DNA from: Holophagaceae bacterium
GTDB taxonomy: Bacteria; Acidobacteriota; Holophagae; Holophagales; Holophagaceae
NCBI GenBank assembly: GCA_025353305.1
Contig: JANXQX010000219.1
Coordinates: forward strand, 1 to 17,214
Length of the DNA: 17,214 bases
Direction: 5' to 3'
The notes under the pieces are model-generated. The model saw only the letters and a list, made by a program, of their open reading frames with translations. It did not search any database and was not told where the DNA came from. Position numbers and translations under genes: made by a program. Positions within the stretch are counted from its first letter, which is position 1. Each line of letters begins with the position of its first letter. This document shows, in pieces, positions 1-7,405 of this stretch.

Positions 1-205
1 CGGACGCCAGGCCATCATCGAATTCATGGGCATGAATGACGAGCTCCGTGAAATGTTGACCCTCCGAGCGCCCATCCGCGATGTGAAGGCCGCCGCCCGC
101 CGGAACGGCATGCAGAGCCTGCGCGAAAGCGCGCTCGAGAAAGTGCGGATAGGTCTGACCAGTTTCCGCGAAATCAACAAGGTCACCTTTGTGGACTCAC
201 ACTGA
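1..205 (+). CDS. GspE/PilB-type secretion or pilus assembly ATPase, C-terminal end (5' truncated)
   Basis: Only the last 67 residues are present; the reading frame enters from the left edge at base 2 and stops at TGA 203-205. It begins GRQAIIEF and continues with a MNDELREML stretch, an AARRNGM segment, a SLRESALEKV segment and a terminal INKVTFVD. This order (GR-x-AI-x-E, then a helix ending in LR, then AAR-x-x-GM, then LRE-x-x-LEKV-x-x-G) is the C-terminal signature of the type II secretion ATPase GspE and the type IV pilus extension ATPase PilB. These are cytoplasmic hexameric motors that drive pseudopilin or pilin assembly. The catalytic Walker and His boxes lie outside the window, so GspE and PilB cannot be told apart. 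The gene converges on the ABC exporter that ends at 301, with a stem-loop between them. Confidence 0.85.
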   Translation, partial: GRQAIIEFMGMNDELREMLTLRAPIRDVKAAARRNGMQSLRESALEKVRIGLTSFREINKVTFVDSH

Positions 206-209
206 GGCT

Positions 210-260
210 CAGCGCGGCCTGGTCCGCGACCAAACTTAAATGTCTCTGCAGGCCGCGCTG
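210..260. terminator. 12-bp perfect inverted repeat after the GspE/PilB-type gene, possible terminator hairpin
   Basis: Bases 210-221 (CAGCGCGGCCTG) are exactly reverse-complementary to 249-260 (CAGGCCGCGCTG), with a 27-base loop. It lies directly between two convergent genes, 4 bases after the ATPase stop. Its GC-rich stem is strong but no clear T-run follows on either strand, so it is not a canonical intrinsic terminator. It could still separate the two convergent transcripts or be an RNA end-protecting structure. Confidence 0.4.
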
Positions 261-300
261 GGTATGTAAATGAAAATCATGGCTCCATGATTCGCCCGGC

Positions 301-2052
301 TTATTTTGCACTGGCTCCCAGAATTTCACGCTCCAGGCTCTGAAGCCGCTTCAGCCGGGCATATAGGCCCTGCTGCTCTGCCAACTGCACAGAGGTTCCG
401 AACTGGATGGCGTGGCCCTGTTCCATCACCAATACGTCCTCACAGAGCTCCGCCACGAAGATACGGTGGGTGGCCAGAACCAGCGTTGTGCGACCCAGAT
501 AGCTTTTCAGATTTTCGAGAATCCGGGACTCGGTTTCCGCATCCACCGCTGAAAGAGCGTCGTCCATGAGCAAGAGGCGAGGCTTTTTCAATAGGGCCCG
601 CGCAAGGGCCGTACGCTGCCGCTCTCCGCCACTCAGCACAACACCCCGCTCGCCCACAACGGTATCGAGGCCCGAGGGCAGCTGCCGGATGAGCTCGTCC
701 AGGCAGACCACTTCGGCCACCTCCCAGATCTCGGCTTCGCTGGCGCCCGGCCTTCCCTGGGTTAGGTTTTCCCGCAGGCTCGTCGAAAACAGAAAGGCTT
801 CCTGGGGTACCCACCCAAGACCCGCCCAATGACGACGCAGGGTGGCATCACCCAATGGTTGGCCGTCCACTTCGTAGCGTCCCTCCTGGATGGACCTTAG
901 GCCCGCAAGGGTTTGGAGCAGGATGCTTTTGCCGCTGCCGATGCCGCCTACCACCGCCAGGCTCCCACCGGATGCGACTTTCAATGAGATCGGGCCGAGC
1001 CCGCGCCCTGACTCGAACCGGAATGAGGCATCGGTGAGGGCGATCTCCGTCGGCGCCGAAGGCAGTGAAGGTGCTTCGCCCTGGGGAACCGGCGGCTCCG
1101 GCGCAGTCAGCACCTGCTCAATGCGCTCTTGCCCGGCGCGGGCCCTCTGGAAAAGATTCACGGACCAGCCCAGGCTCATCACCGGCCATGCCAGCGCCAC
1201 TAAATATCCCGTGAAAGCCGTCAGGTCACCAAGGCTCAATTCGTGACGGGTCACCAGGGTTCCCCCATAGGCGACCAGCACCAGGGCCGCCGCCCCCCCG
1301 ATGAGGGCCGCCATGGGTCCATAGATCCCGAAGATCGAGGACTGCCGGATGTTCAGCCTCGCCTGATCCTCGCTCAATTCCCGGAATCGGCCGACTCGTA
1401 AGTCTTCAAGCCCGAAGGCCTGGACCACCTTCTCGCCCTGGATGGTTTCATGGCTGAAGGTGTTGAGTTGGCTGGAGACGAGCTGGAGTTTTTGCTGCAA
1501 CGTATGGCTTTTCTTGCTCAGGAAGTAGAAACCCAACGCAAGAAAGGAGAAGGGCAGCATGACCGCGAAGGTGAGCCGAACGTGGGCGTGGAGCATCAGT
1601 GCCATGGTCATGGGCAGAATGCTGAAGGTCTGGAGCAGACTCATGAACCCTGGACCCGTGGCCATGCGCACGGTGCTAACGTCGTCGCCGATGCGGCTCA
1701 TGAGATCACCGATGCGCTGCTTCTCATAAAACGCAAAGGACCGCGTCATCAGGAAAGCGTAGATCTCTTCGCGCTGCACCTTCTCGATCTCACGACTGAG
1801 CCCAATGAGCGTGTTGCGCATAAGGTAGCGCCCGATGCCCGCCACGAGTGTGAACAGGAGCATCCAGATCAGGGCATGGCGGGAATCTCCATACCGCTTG
1901 ATCTCCAGGGCATGCACCGCCCGCCCGGACCAGAAGGGCACCCACGCCGCGAAAAAGCTGCACAGAAGTGTGGAGCCCAGACCCAGGAGCAAAGACCTGC
2001 GATGCCCCGCCAGAAGCTTCCACCACCAGATTGACTTGGATTCCATGGCCAC
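301..2052 (-). CDS. ABC exporter half-transporter (fused membrane and ATPase domains, MdlA/YheI-like)
   Basis: This is a 583-residue fused exporter of the usual half-transporter length. Residues about 10-310 form the six-helix membrane domain and about 335-583 the nucleotide-binding domain. Visible motifs are Walker A GGIGSGKS (369-376), Q-loop Q417, GERG (467-470), signature LSGGERQ (473-479), Walker B LLLMDD (493-498), D-loop SAVD (501-504) and switch histidine H529. The catalytic Glu that normally follows the Walker B Asp is replaced by Asp498, as in the degenerate half of heterodimeric exporters such as MdlA, YheI and TM287. That suggests a partner subunit, but none lies next to it. The substrate is unknown: drug, lipid or peptide are all possible. 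The given start is GTG; an ATG two codons later (2046) is an alternative. It is divergent from the solute-binding protein gene. Confidence 0.9.
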   Translation of the reverse strand: MAMESKSIWWWKLLAGHRRSLLLGLGSTLLCSFFAAWVPFWSGRAVHALEIKRYGDSRHALIWMLLFTLVAGIGRYLMRNTLIGLSREIEKVQREEIYAFLMTRSFAFYEKQRIGDLMSRIGDDVSTVRMATGPGFMSLLQTFSILPMTMALMLHAHVRLTFAVMLPFSFLALGFYFLSKKSHTLQQKLQLVSSQLNTFSHETIQGEKVVQAFGLEDLRVGRFRELSEDQARLNIRQSSIFGIYGPMAALIGGAAALVLVAYGGTLVTRHELSLGDLTAFTGYLVALAWPVMSLGWSVNLFQRARAGQERIEQVLTAPEPPVPQGEAPSLPSAPTEIALTDASFRFESGRGLGPISLKVASGGSLAVVGGIGSGKSILLQTLAGLRSIQEGRYEVDGQPLGDATLRRHWAGLGWVPQEAFLFSTSLRENLTQGRPGASEAEIWEVAEVVCLDELIRQLPSGLDTVVGERGVVLSGGERQRTALARALLKKPRLLLMDDALSAVDAETESRILENLKSYLGRTTLVLATHRIFVAELCEDVLVMEQGHAIQFGTSVQLAEQQGLYARLKRLQSLEREILGASAK

Positions 2053-2158
2053 CCATCCAGCCTAAGCCATCTGGCCGAAATTGATCATGCCCTTTCAACA
2101 GCTTGGCAAGGGATGGCCCGGGGGCGCATGATGCTTCCACTCATCCTGGAAAGAATCA

Positions 2159-3511
2159 ATGCGTCTCCACGTGCTCTTCCTGCTGTTGGCTCTGTTTTCA
2201 TCGGCCATGGCTCAGACCGTCGAAGAATCCTTCGCCAGGGATCCTGGCCCATTGGACTTCATCCACGGCGAAGGTTTGGAACAGGCCATCCTGCAATCGC
2301 TTGCAGGTGATGCCCTGGTGGGGCTGGATGCCCGGAACCAAGTCGTTCCACGTCTTTCGGACCGCTGGGAGAGCACAGGGAAGGTCCTCCGCTTTCATCT
2401 CCGCGATGGAATGCGGTTCATGAACGGCGGTCCGGTCAAGCCCGAAGACGTTGCCTGGACTTTCTCTGAAATTCAGCGAAGCGCAGATGCTAGCGCCACC
2501 AAACGCGGGATCCTCCAGGGCGTGAAAGTCACATTGAGAGGTTCGTTTGTAGAGCTGTCCTTCTCGAAGCCCGCAACAAGGTTATTGATGGAACTCGCAC
2601 ATATTCCTGTGGCCCGAAAAGATCACATGGATGAAGGCAGCGGACCTTTTTCCCTTGTCCGAAAGGGGAATGATTGGACTTTCACAGCGAGAAACCATTT
2701 TCTGAAACCGAAAATAAGCGCCTTCCATTTCCGCCTGATCGCCGATGACCAGGCCCTGCTTCAGAATCTTCAGAAAGGCTGGCTTTCCATCGGTGTTCCT
2801 CCGGCCAGGAACAGTCTCCGCCCACCCCCGGACATGGTCGAATTGCGACAGCCGACCCACGCCCAGCTCATCGTCTTCAGTCGAGCCGGATCGGCACCCT
2901 TGCAGGCCCTGGAGAGATGGCGCGGGGATGCCTTCCCGCTGAATTTTTTCAGCGCCAAGGCGCACCCCAGTCGTGGGCTCTGGCCTGAATCCCTTGGCTT
3001 TCCTTTAATGAAAATTCAGGCGCCAGCACCACCTTCACCGAAAGGCCAACACTGGGAACTGCTCTACAGCTCGGGTGATGAATTGGTGCAAAAGGCCCTG
3101 TTGGCGTTGAGGGAACGCGCCAGGCTGGATGGCGTGGATCTGGAGCCGAAGCCCGTGGAGGCAGCTTTGCTCTATCAGCGTTTGCAGAAGGGGGACTTCC
3201 AGTTGGCCTCGGCCCTGAATATCTTTGATCCGCATCCTTGGTCTGTTCTGGAGCTTCTGGAGCCCGAGGGCCCCATGAATTTTTGCCAGTGGAAGGACGC
3301 GCAGTATACGGGGCTCGCCGCCAAGTTGGTCTCACCCAAAAGCCCCGCTTGGCGCGAACTTCAAAAAACCTGGGCGGCTCATCCTGCGGCGCTTCCACTC
3401 TTGGATTTCACATCAGTCGTGTGGGTGGACAAAGGGTTGAAGGTCGAATCCAGCTCCTTGGGTCTCTATCTCACGACACCCGGACCCTCGGGTTGGAACT
3501 GGACACAGTGA
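2159..3511 (+). CDS. Extracellular solute-binding protein, family 5 (Dpp/Opp-like)
   Basis: This 450-residue protein begins with a short basic end and a hydrophobic stretch, MRLHVLFLLLALFSSAMA, then Q. This looks like a Sec signal peptide cleaved after Ala18. There is no lipobox Cys, so it should be a soluble periplasmic protein. The mature part follows the family 5 pattern: an early segment with DFIHGEGLEQ and LVGLDARNQVVPRLSDRWE, then a typical LRFHLRDGMRF-x-NG-x-PVKPEDVAWTF block. That block is the family hallmark, covering hydrophobic strands and the site used to position peptides. At 450 residues it is shorter than usual (about 500-540), with the shortening in the second half. It overlaps the first permease by 4 bases (GTGA), so the three form one transporter operon. 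The ligand is probably a peptide or another amphipathic compound. A GGAAAG motif lies just upstream of the ATG. Confidence 0.85.
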   Translation: MRLHVLFLLLALFSSAMAQTVEESFARDPGPLDFIHGEGLEQAILQSLAGDALVGLDARNQVVPRLSDRWESTGKVLRFHLRDGMRFMNGGPVKPEDVAWTFSEIQRSADASATKRGILQGVKVTLRGSFVELSFSKPATRLLMELAHIPVARKDHMDEGSGPFSLVRKGNDWTFTARNHFLKPKISAFHFRLIADDQALLQNLQKGWLSIGVPPARNSLRPPPDMVELRQPTHAQLIVFSRAGSAPLQALERWRGDAFPLNFFSAKAHPSRGLWPESLGFPLMKIQAPAPPSPKGQHWELLYSSGDELVQKALLALRERARLDGVDLEPKPVEAALLYQRLQKGDFQLASALNIFDPHPWSVLELLEPEGPMNFCQWKDAQYTGLAAKLVSPKSPAWRELQKTWAAHPAALPLLDFTSVVWVDKGLKVESSSLGLYLTTPGPSGWNWTQ

Positions 3512-4140
3512 AACACAGGCAAGGATGGATCATTTGGATGCTTGCGGTTGCCGCGGCCTTTGGACTGCCAGGAACCGTTTGGCACCAAACGCCCGCGGCC
3601 GCTTTTCCATGGGCGGCGCTGCTTCCCATGCTGATATTGCTGGTGATCATGGGCCTGGTCGCTCCCGCTTTGGCTGGTTGCCTCGGCCCTGACGGGGCCC
3701 GGTCTGGGATGCTTGCTTTGCTGGAAGCGCCTCCCGATTTCTTATGGGGCGGGTTGCTGCTGGCGGCGTGGCCCAGTGCCTGGGGACCGCCAGGATTGGC
3801 TGCCTTTGGTGCGGCCTTTCTGGTGGCGGCCCTGCCATCAGAAGTGCGCTGGCTTTGCTCAGCGATGCCCGTGGAATCACCGTTTCCGATCGTCTACGGC
3901 CTTACCGCCATCCGTAGAACACGTAGAACGGTGATCCTGCATCTAGCGCCTCGCTGGCTCGCGGCACGGGTACCGTTGTGGCTCACCGCAGCCCTGGTTC
4001 TGGAACGCATCTTTGGCGTGCAGGGATTCGGCAGCGATTGGATTCTGCGCATTGCCAACCGCGACCGATTGGGCATAGCCACCTGGATGGTCGCTTTTGC
4101 ATTCCTTTGGCGGGCGACGCGGGTCTGGGATCGGCGATGA
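3508..4140 (+). CDS. Compact DppB/OppB-like ABC permease
   Basis: This predicted 210-residue inner-membrane protein starts at GTG 3508, inside the stop of the preceding gene (GTGA overlap). An open frame upstream of this runs antiparallel in sense to nothing real and simply overlaps the binding-protein gene in another frame, so the coupled start is preferred. Hydrophobic segments are seen at about 6-26, 34-58, 78-110, 150-170 and 186-202. The C-terminal part carries ERIFGVQGFG (166-175) followed by an NRD segment, matching the E-x-VF-x-x-PGLG ... RD pattern at the end of DppB/OppB permeases. The family is usually 300-340 residues. Here the periplasmic loop after helix 1 is missing and the cytoplasmic EAA-like loop (about 131-155) is degenerate, without the usual conserved Gly. 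The role is inferred: one half of the channel that takes substrate from the binding protein. Confidence 0.75.
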   Translation: MKHRQGWIIWMLAVAAAFGLPGTVWHQTPAAAFPWAALLPMLILLVIMGLVAPALAGCLGPDGARSGMLALLEAPPDFLWGGLLLAAWPSAWGPPGLAAFGAAFLVAALPSEVRWLCSAMPVESPFPIVYGLTAIRRTRRTVILHLAPRWLAARVPLWLTAALVLERIFGVQGFGSDWILRIANRDRLGIATWMVAFAFLWRATRVWDRR

Positions 4141-4847
4141 AGGGGCGCTCGGTTTTTCTGCTCGCTTTGCTCCTGCCGGAACTCGCGCTGGACCCTTTCA
4201 ATGCAAATCTCGCGGTGGGCTGGCCCCATCTGTTGGGCACCGATTCATTGGGCCGCGATGGTCTGCTGCGTCTGCTTCACAGTGGCGCCCGGAGTTTCGG
4301 TTTCGCTTCCATCGTGGCTATGGGCTCGCTGGCACTAGGCCTTTCACTGGCACTGGGCAAAGGCCGCTTCCGCGATGGCCGCTCGGCGCTCCGCTCCCTA
4401 CCCGTGTTGCTGTTGCTCATCCCCCTGGCCACGGCTTTCGGGGGATTCAGCTGGACCTCGCTGGCTCTGCTCCTGGTGGCCCTGCAATCGCTCCAGCTCG
4501 AGCCGGTCCTCTGCGCGCGGCTGGATCCCTTCCGCCGGGGACCGGCCTGGGTCATGAACGATGTGCTGGGCGCCTCGGCCCCCCACCGTGCAAGGACCTG
4601 GGCACCGTGGGCCCTTCAACAGGCCATGCCGCTATTCCCGACCGCGTGGATGGCCGCACTCTGGGGCGAAGCGACCTTGCGCCTGCTGGGCCTGGGTCCA
4701 GGGCCCCAGCATGATTCCCTGGGTCTGCTGCTCAACGAGGAGTTGCCGAGACTGTCCACGGATGGAACGGCCCTCGGCATCGCTTCGCTGGTGCTGGTTT
4801 TGGCTTTAGCATGGTCATCCATACGCAATCCCAAGGAGCCCCTATGA
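4137..4847 (+). CDS. Compact DppC/OppC-like ABC permease
   Basis: This 236-residue inner-membrane protein starts at ATG 4137, overlapping the previous stop by 4 bases (ATGA). GTDSLGRD at residues 34-41 followed by LLRLLHSGARS is the standard entry motif of DppC/OppC permeases. Further on, VLGASAPHRARTWAPWALQQ (about 143-162) corresponds to the cytoplasmic EAA loop that contacts the ATPase. LRLLGLGPGPQHDSLGLLL (about 181-199) matches the SFLGLG-x-PP-x-x-x-WG-x-ML hallmark. It is about 50-60 residues shorter than typical DppC because the N-terminal cytoplasmic tail and the first loop are reduced. It should pair with the preceding DppB-like permease. No DppD/DppF ATPase genes follow, so the ATPases must be encoded elsewhere or borrowed from another system. 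Confidence 0.8.
   Translation: MKGRSVFLLALLLPELALDPFNANLAVGWPHLLGTDSLGRDGLLRLLHSGARSFGFASIVAMGSLALGLSLALGKGRFRDGRSALRSLPVLLLLIPLATAFGGFSWTSLALLLVALQSLQLEPVLCARLDPFRRGPAWVMNDVLGASAPHRARTWAPWALQQAMPLFPTAWMAALWGEATLRLLGLGPGPQHDSLGLLLNEELPRLSTDGTALGIASLVLVLALAWSSIRNPKEPL
4833..4838 (+). promoter_or_regulatory. Ribosome-binding site deciding the bcp start
   Basis: AAGGAG is placed five bases before ATG 4844, inside the end of the upstream permease gene. It selects this start over an in-frame ATG at 4811. Confidence 0.8.
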
Positions 4848-5314
4848 GCGAACTCATCGGAAAGAAATTTCCACATTTCTCCCTTCTTGATGATCAAGGC
4901 AACACCATCAGCGAAAAGGATTTCATCGGGAACTGGACCGTGCTCTACGCCTATCCGAAAGACTCAACACCAGGCTGCACGACCGAGGCCTGCGATTTCA
5001 GGGACAACTTGAACCGCGTGAAGTCCCTGGGGGCAAAGGTCTACGGCATCTCAAAGGACAACCAGAAGAGCCACCAGAATTTCATCACCAAGCAGGACCT
5101 GCCCTTTCGCCTGTTGAGCGACCCTGAAAAATCCCTGCTCACTCCCCTTGGCGCCTTCGGCAAGAAAATGATGTATGGCAAAGAAGTCGAAGGCATCATC
5201 CGCTCGACTTTTCTCATGGACCCCAAAGGCGTCATCCGCCACGCATGGCCGAAAGTCAGCGTGAAGGGTCATATTGAAGAAGTGCTGAAGACGCTGAAGG
5301 AGCTGCAGGCCTGA
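4844..5314 (+). CDS. bcp: Thiol peroxidase, Bcp/PrxQ-type peroxiredoxin
   Basis: This 156-residue cytoplasmic peroxiredoxin reduces hydrogen peroxide and organic hydroperoxides, using thioredoxin as reductant. The active site reads PKDSTPGCTTEAC, which puts the peroxidatic cysteine at C45 and the resolving cysteine at C50. This five-residue spacing is diagnostic of the atypical 2-Cys PrxQ/Bcp subgroup. The length matches the family. The start at ATG 4844 is supported by an AAGGAG ribosome-binding site at 4833-4838 and by an ATGA overlap with the stop of the DppC-like gene; a longer open frame begins at 4811 but has no such support. Cotranslation with a peptide-type transporter is unusual and may only reflect operon packing. 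Its stop lies two bases from the stop of the convergent fabI gene. Confidence 0.95.
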   Translation: MSELIGKKFPHFSLLDDQGNTISEKDFIGNWTVLYAYPKDSTPGCTTEACDFRDNLNRVKSLGAKVYGISKDNQKSHQNFITKQDLPFRLLSDPEKSLLTPLGAFGKKMMYGKEVEGIIRSTFLMDPKGVIRHAWPKVSVKGHIEEVLKTLKELQA

Positions 5315-5316
5315 CT

Positions 5317-6081
5317 TCAGATCGCCATGATGGAATAGCCGCCATCGATGTAGATGGTTTGGCCTGTGACACCTCGCCCCATGGGGCTCAACAGGAACAA
5401 GGCGCCGTCGGCCACTTCCTCCAGTTCCACCAGTTTCCTAAGGGGCGCATGTTTCTTGTGGTGATTCAGGATGGTGGAGAAGCTTCCGATGCCGCTGCTG
5501 GCCAGGGTCTTGAGGGGCCCCGCAGAGAGCGCGTTCACACGGATGCCAAGGGGGCCCAAATCCGCGGCGAGGTAGCGCACTGCTGATTCCAGCGCAGCTT
5601 TGGCCACCCCCATGACGTTGTAGTTGGTCATCACGCGGGACCCGCCCAGGTAGCTGAGCGCGATGATGCTGCCGCCTTCGGTCATCAGCGGCTTCGCGCC
5701 CTGGGCCAAGGCCGGCAGGCTGTAGACGCTGATGTCCTGGGCGATGCGGAAGTCTTCCCGGGATGTGGAGATGAAATCCCCTTCAAGAGCCTGGCGTGGC
5801 GCATAGGCCACCGCATGGACCAGGAAATCGAGCTTACCCCACTGCTCGCCCAAAACTTCGAAGGCCGTTTTTATCTGGGTATCGTCACTGACGTCTAGAG
5901 GCAGCAATAAGGGATTCACAAGCTCCTTCGCCAGTTCCTTCACGTTCTCACCGAGACGTTCGTTCTGATACGTGAGGGCCAGTTGGGCGCCGTTATCCGC
6001 GCAGGCCCGCGCGATGGCCCAGGCGATGGATCGCTTGTTGGCGACCCCGACGATCAGGCCGCGCATACCTTTCATCAGCAT
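5317..6081 (-). CDS. fabI: Enoyl-[acyl-carrier-protein] reductase, NADH-dependent, FabI type
   Basis: This 254-residue cytoplasmic short-chain dehydrogenase relative catalyses the last reduction of each fatty-acid elongation cycle, trans-2-enoyl-ACP to acyl-ACP. The N-terminus has the FabI-specific cofactor loop GLIVGVANKRSIAW (residues 8-21). The catalytic set is SYLG with Tyr144 and YNVMGVAK with Tyr154 and Lys161, the FabI arrangement of Y-x6-K rather than the Y-x3-K of ordinary SDRs. The segment GIRVNALSAGPLKTLASSGI (180-199) is the substrate-binding loop region targeted by triclosan in this family. The start ATG at 6081 has CGGAGG nine bases upstream (6091-6096). The frame stays open to 6198 but the added 39 residues match nothing in FabI. 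It is convergent with bcp, with only 2 bases between the stops. Confidence 0.96.
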   Translation of the reverse strand: MLMKGMRGLIVGVANKRSIAWAIARACADNGAQLALTYQNERLGENVKELAKELVNPLLLPLDVSDDTQIKTAFEVLGEQWGKLDFLVHAVAYAPRQALEGDFISTSREDFRIAQDISVYSLPALAQGAKPLMTEGGSIIALSYLGGSRVMTNYNVMGVAKAALESAVRYLAADLGPLGIRVNALSAGPLKTLASSGIGSFSTILNHHKKHAPLRKLVELEEVADGALFLLSPMGRGVTGQTIYIDGGYSIMAI

Positions 6082-6090
6082 CTTGGAATA

Positions 6091-6096
6091 CCTCCG
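6091..6096 (-). promoter_or_regulatory. Ribosome-binding site of fabI
   Basis: On the minus strand CGGAGG precedes ATG 6081 by nine bases and fixes the start against longer in-frame options. Confidence 0.75.
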
Positions 6097-6221
6097 ATTT
6101 CGCTTTGAATGAAGGTCCCACATTACCTTGAAGCTCGCTTCCGACCAAGGGGTGCCCACAACAGCTCTGCACCCGCAACGATGAATCGAACTTTGCACTC
6201 AAGCGTTACACTTCTCACCAT

Positions 6222-7304
6222 ATGCAAGTCCGGCACGTTCTCGCGCTCATCTCGCTGCCCTGGTTGGCGGCCCAGGGGACCTACAATCCAAGACCGGAGC
6301 TTGACCAGGGGTGCTACCTGAAAGTCTTGTCGGATGCCGAACTCCGCCTTCGACAGAACCCTGCAGATGCCCTGGCCTGGGCGGCGAAATCCCAGGCACT
6401 ATCGGCCCTGATGCGCTTTGGCGAAGCGAATGCTGCCGCACAGAAATCCCTGGAACTGAAGGCCGATCTCGCCGATGGCTTGCTGGCCCGGGGCATCGCG
6501 CGCGCGGGCACCGCCATCCAGCAACGAAATCTGGGGAGCCTGCGTGGCGCCTCCAATGCCATGGATGATTTCCGCGCCGCCACGCAGGCTGATCCGAACT
6601 TGACCTCTGCCTGGATGAGCCTGGGCCTGGCTTATGAGCAGCTCCCTGGCCTGCTCGGAGGCTCTACAAAAAGGGCGCTTGGCTGTGCCGAAAAACTGCG
6701 CAAAGTCAGTCCTTCCCGCGGCGACCTGCTGCAAGGCATGGTGCTCTCCATGGATGGCAGATGGAACGACGCCAAAAGCTATTTCACCCGAGCACTGGCC
6801 GCAGCCCCTGGCGATCCGGAAATCGTTTATGGCTACCTGGATTCCCTCGGTAGCCGCACGACGCGTAAGTCCTTGGGCGAAGGACCCCAGCGGGCGCAAT
6901 GCGCATCGGAAGCCATGCTCCTGTTGCCCTCGGTGAAAGGCCGGTCCCGGGGCATTCAGGCCATCTGTGACGCGATGCTGGATGGTGGCAATCCCGAAGA
7001 GTCCTGGGCAGTGGCTCATGATTCACTGAACCACTGCGACCTGCCGAGCCTGATCAAAGTCCAACTCGGCAAGATCGCCGCCAGATCTGGTATCCACCGC
7101 GAAGAGGGCTTGGCCTTCCTTGATCAGGCACTGAAAGAACCACTGGAAGGTGGTACCGGTGGCATCGCCACAGTGCAGTGGCGGCGAGGGCAGATCCTAA
7201 GGGTTCTGAATCGGAAGGACGACGCCCGAAACGCCGCCCAAGCCGCGTTGAAAGCCGACCCCAAACACCCCGGCGCCCGCCGTCTTCTTGACGAACTGGA
7301 TTGA
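6222..7304 (+). CDS. TPR-repeat protein with an N-terminal signal-like segment
   Basis: This 360-residue protein opens with MQVRHVLALISLPWLAAQG, which looks like a signal peptide, so it is probably periplasmic. The rest is helical and Ala/Leu-rich with tetratricopeptide repeats. The clearest are at about 48-81 (DALAWAAKSQALSALMRFGEA followed by an AL-x-x-x-P-like end), about 113-145 (DPNLTSAWMSLGLAYEQL), about 165-198 (GMVLSMDGRWNDAKSYFTRAL then a P) and about 315-350 (ILRVLNRKDDARNAAQAAL then DP). TPRs are protein-binding scaffolds, so no enzymatic role can be named. No ribosome-binding site is evident before ATG 6222, and a TACACT -10-like hexamer at 6207-6212 would give a very short leader. 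It is divergent from fabI and stands just before the polysaccharide locus, but its GC content matches the flanking chromosome. Confidence 0.75.
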   Translation: MQVRHVLALISLPWLAAQGTYNPRPELDQGCYLKVLSDAELRLRQNPADALAWAAKSQALSALMRFGEANAAAQKSLELKADLADGLLARGIARAGTAIQQRNLGSLRGASNAMDDFRAATQADPNLTSAWMSLGLAYEQLPGLLGGSTKRALGCAEKLRKVSPSRGDLLQGMVLSMDGRWNDAKSYFTRALAAAPGDPEIVYGYLDSLGSRTTRKSLGEGPQRAQCASEAMLLLPSVKGRSRGIQAICDAMLDGGNPEESWAVAHDSLNHCDLPSLIKVQLGKIAARSGIHREEGLAFLDQALKEPLEGGTGGIATVQWRRGQILRVLNRKDDARNAAQAALKADPKHPGARRLLDELD

Positions 7305-7391
7305 TGCAGTCTCCACGACTCCGCGAAGGCATCAGACCTCATCACATCTTAGCTCGATAGTGATAGTTTGATAGCTCCGACTCCCATCCTG

Positions 7392-7405
7392 AAGGAGCAA
7401 TCTTG
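7392..7405 (+). promoter_or_regulatory. Ribosome-binding site and TTG start of rfbF
   Basis: AAGGAG at 7392-7397 precedes a TTG codon at 7403-7405 by five bases. The protein aligns from its first residue (MKTIILAGG) with the standard N-terminus of glucose-1-phosphate cytidylyltransferases. The rare TTG start is therefore well supported and may keep translation of the operon low. Confidence 0.8.

Noticed and set aside
1450..2034. Open frame of 194 codons on the + strand
   Set aside because: It lies wholly within the ABC exporter gene on the opposite strand, encodes a low-complexity His/Gln/Glu-rich product and has no recognisable motif.
2053..2158. Divergent promoter pair between the ABC exporter and the binding-protein operon
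   Set aside because: TTGCCA and TTGAAA hexamers exist on the minus strand, but no convincing -10 box at the right distance was found.
4097..4714. Open frame of 205 codons on the + strand
   Set aside because: It overlaps the DppC-like gene in another frame, and its Arg/Pro/Gly-rich product is typical of GC-rich shadow frames.
6399..7019. Open frame of 206 codons on the - strand
   Set aside because: It is antisense to the TPR gene and arises from the Ala/Leu-rich codons.
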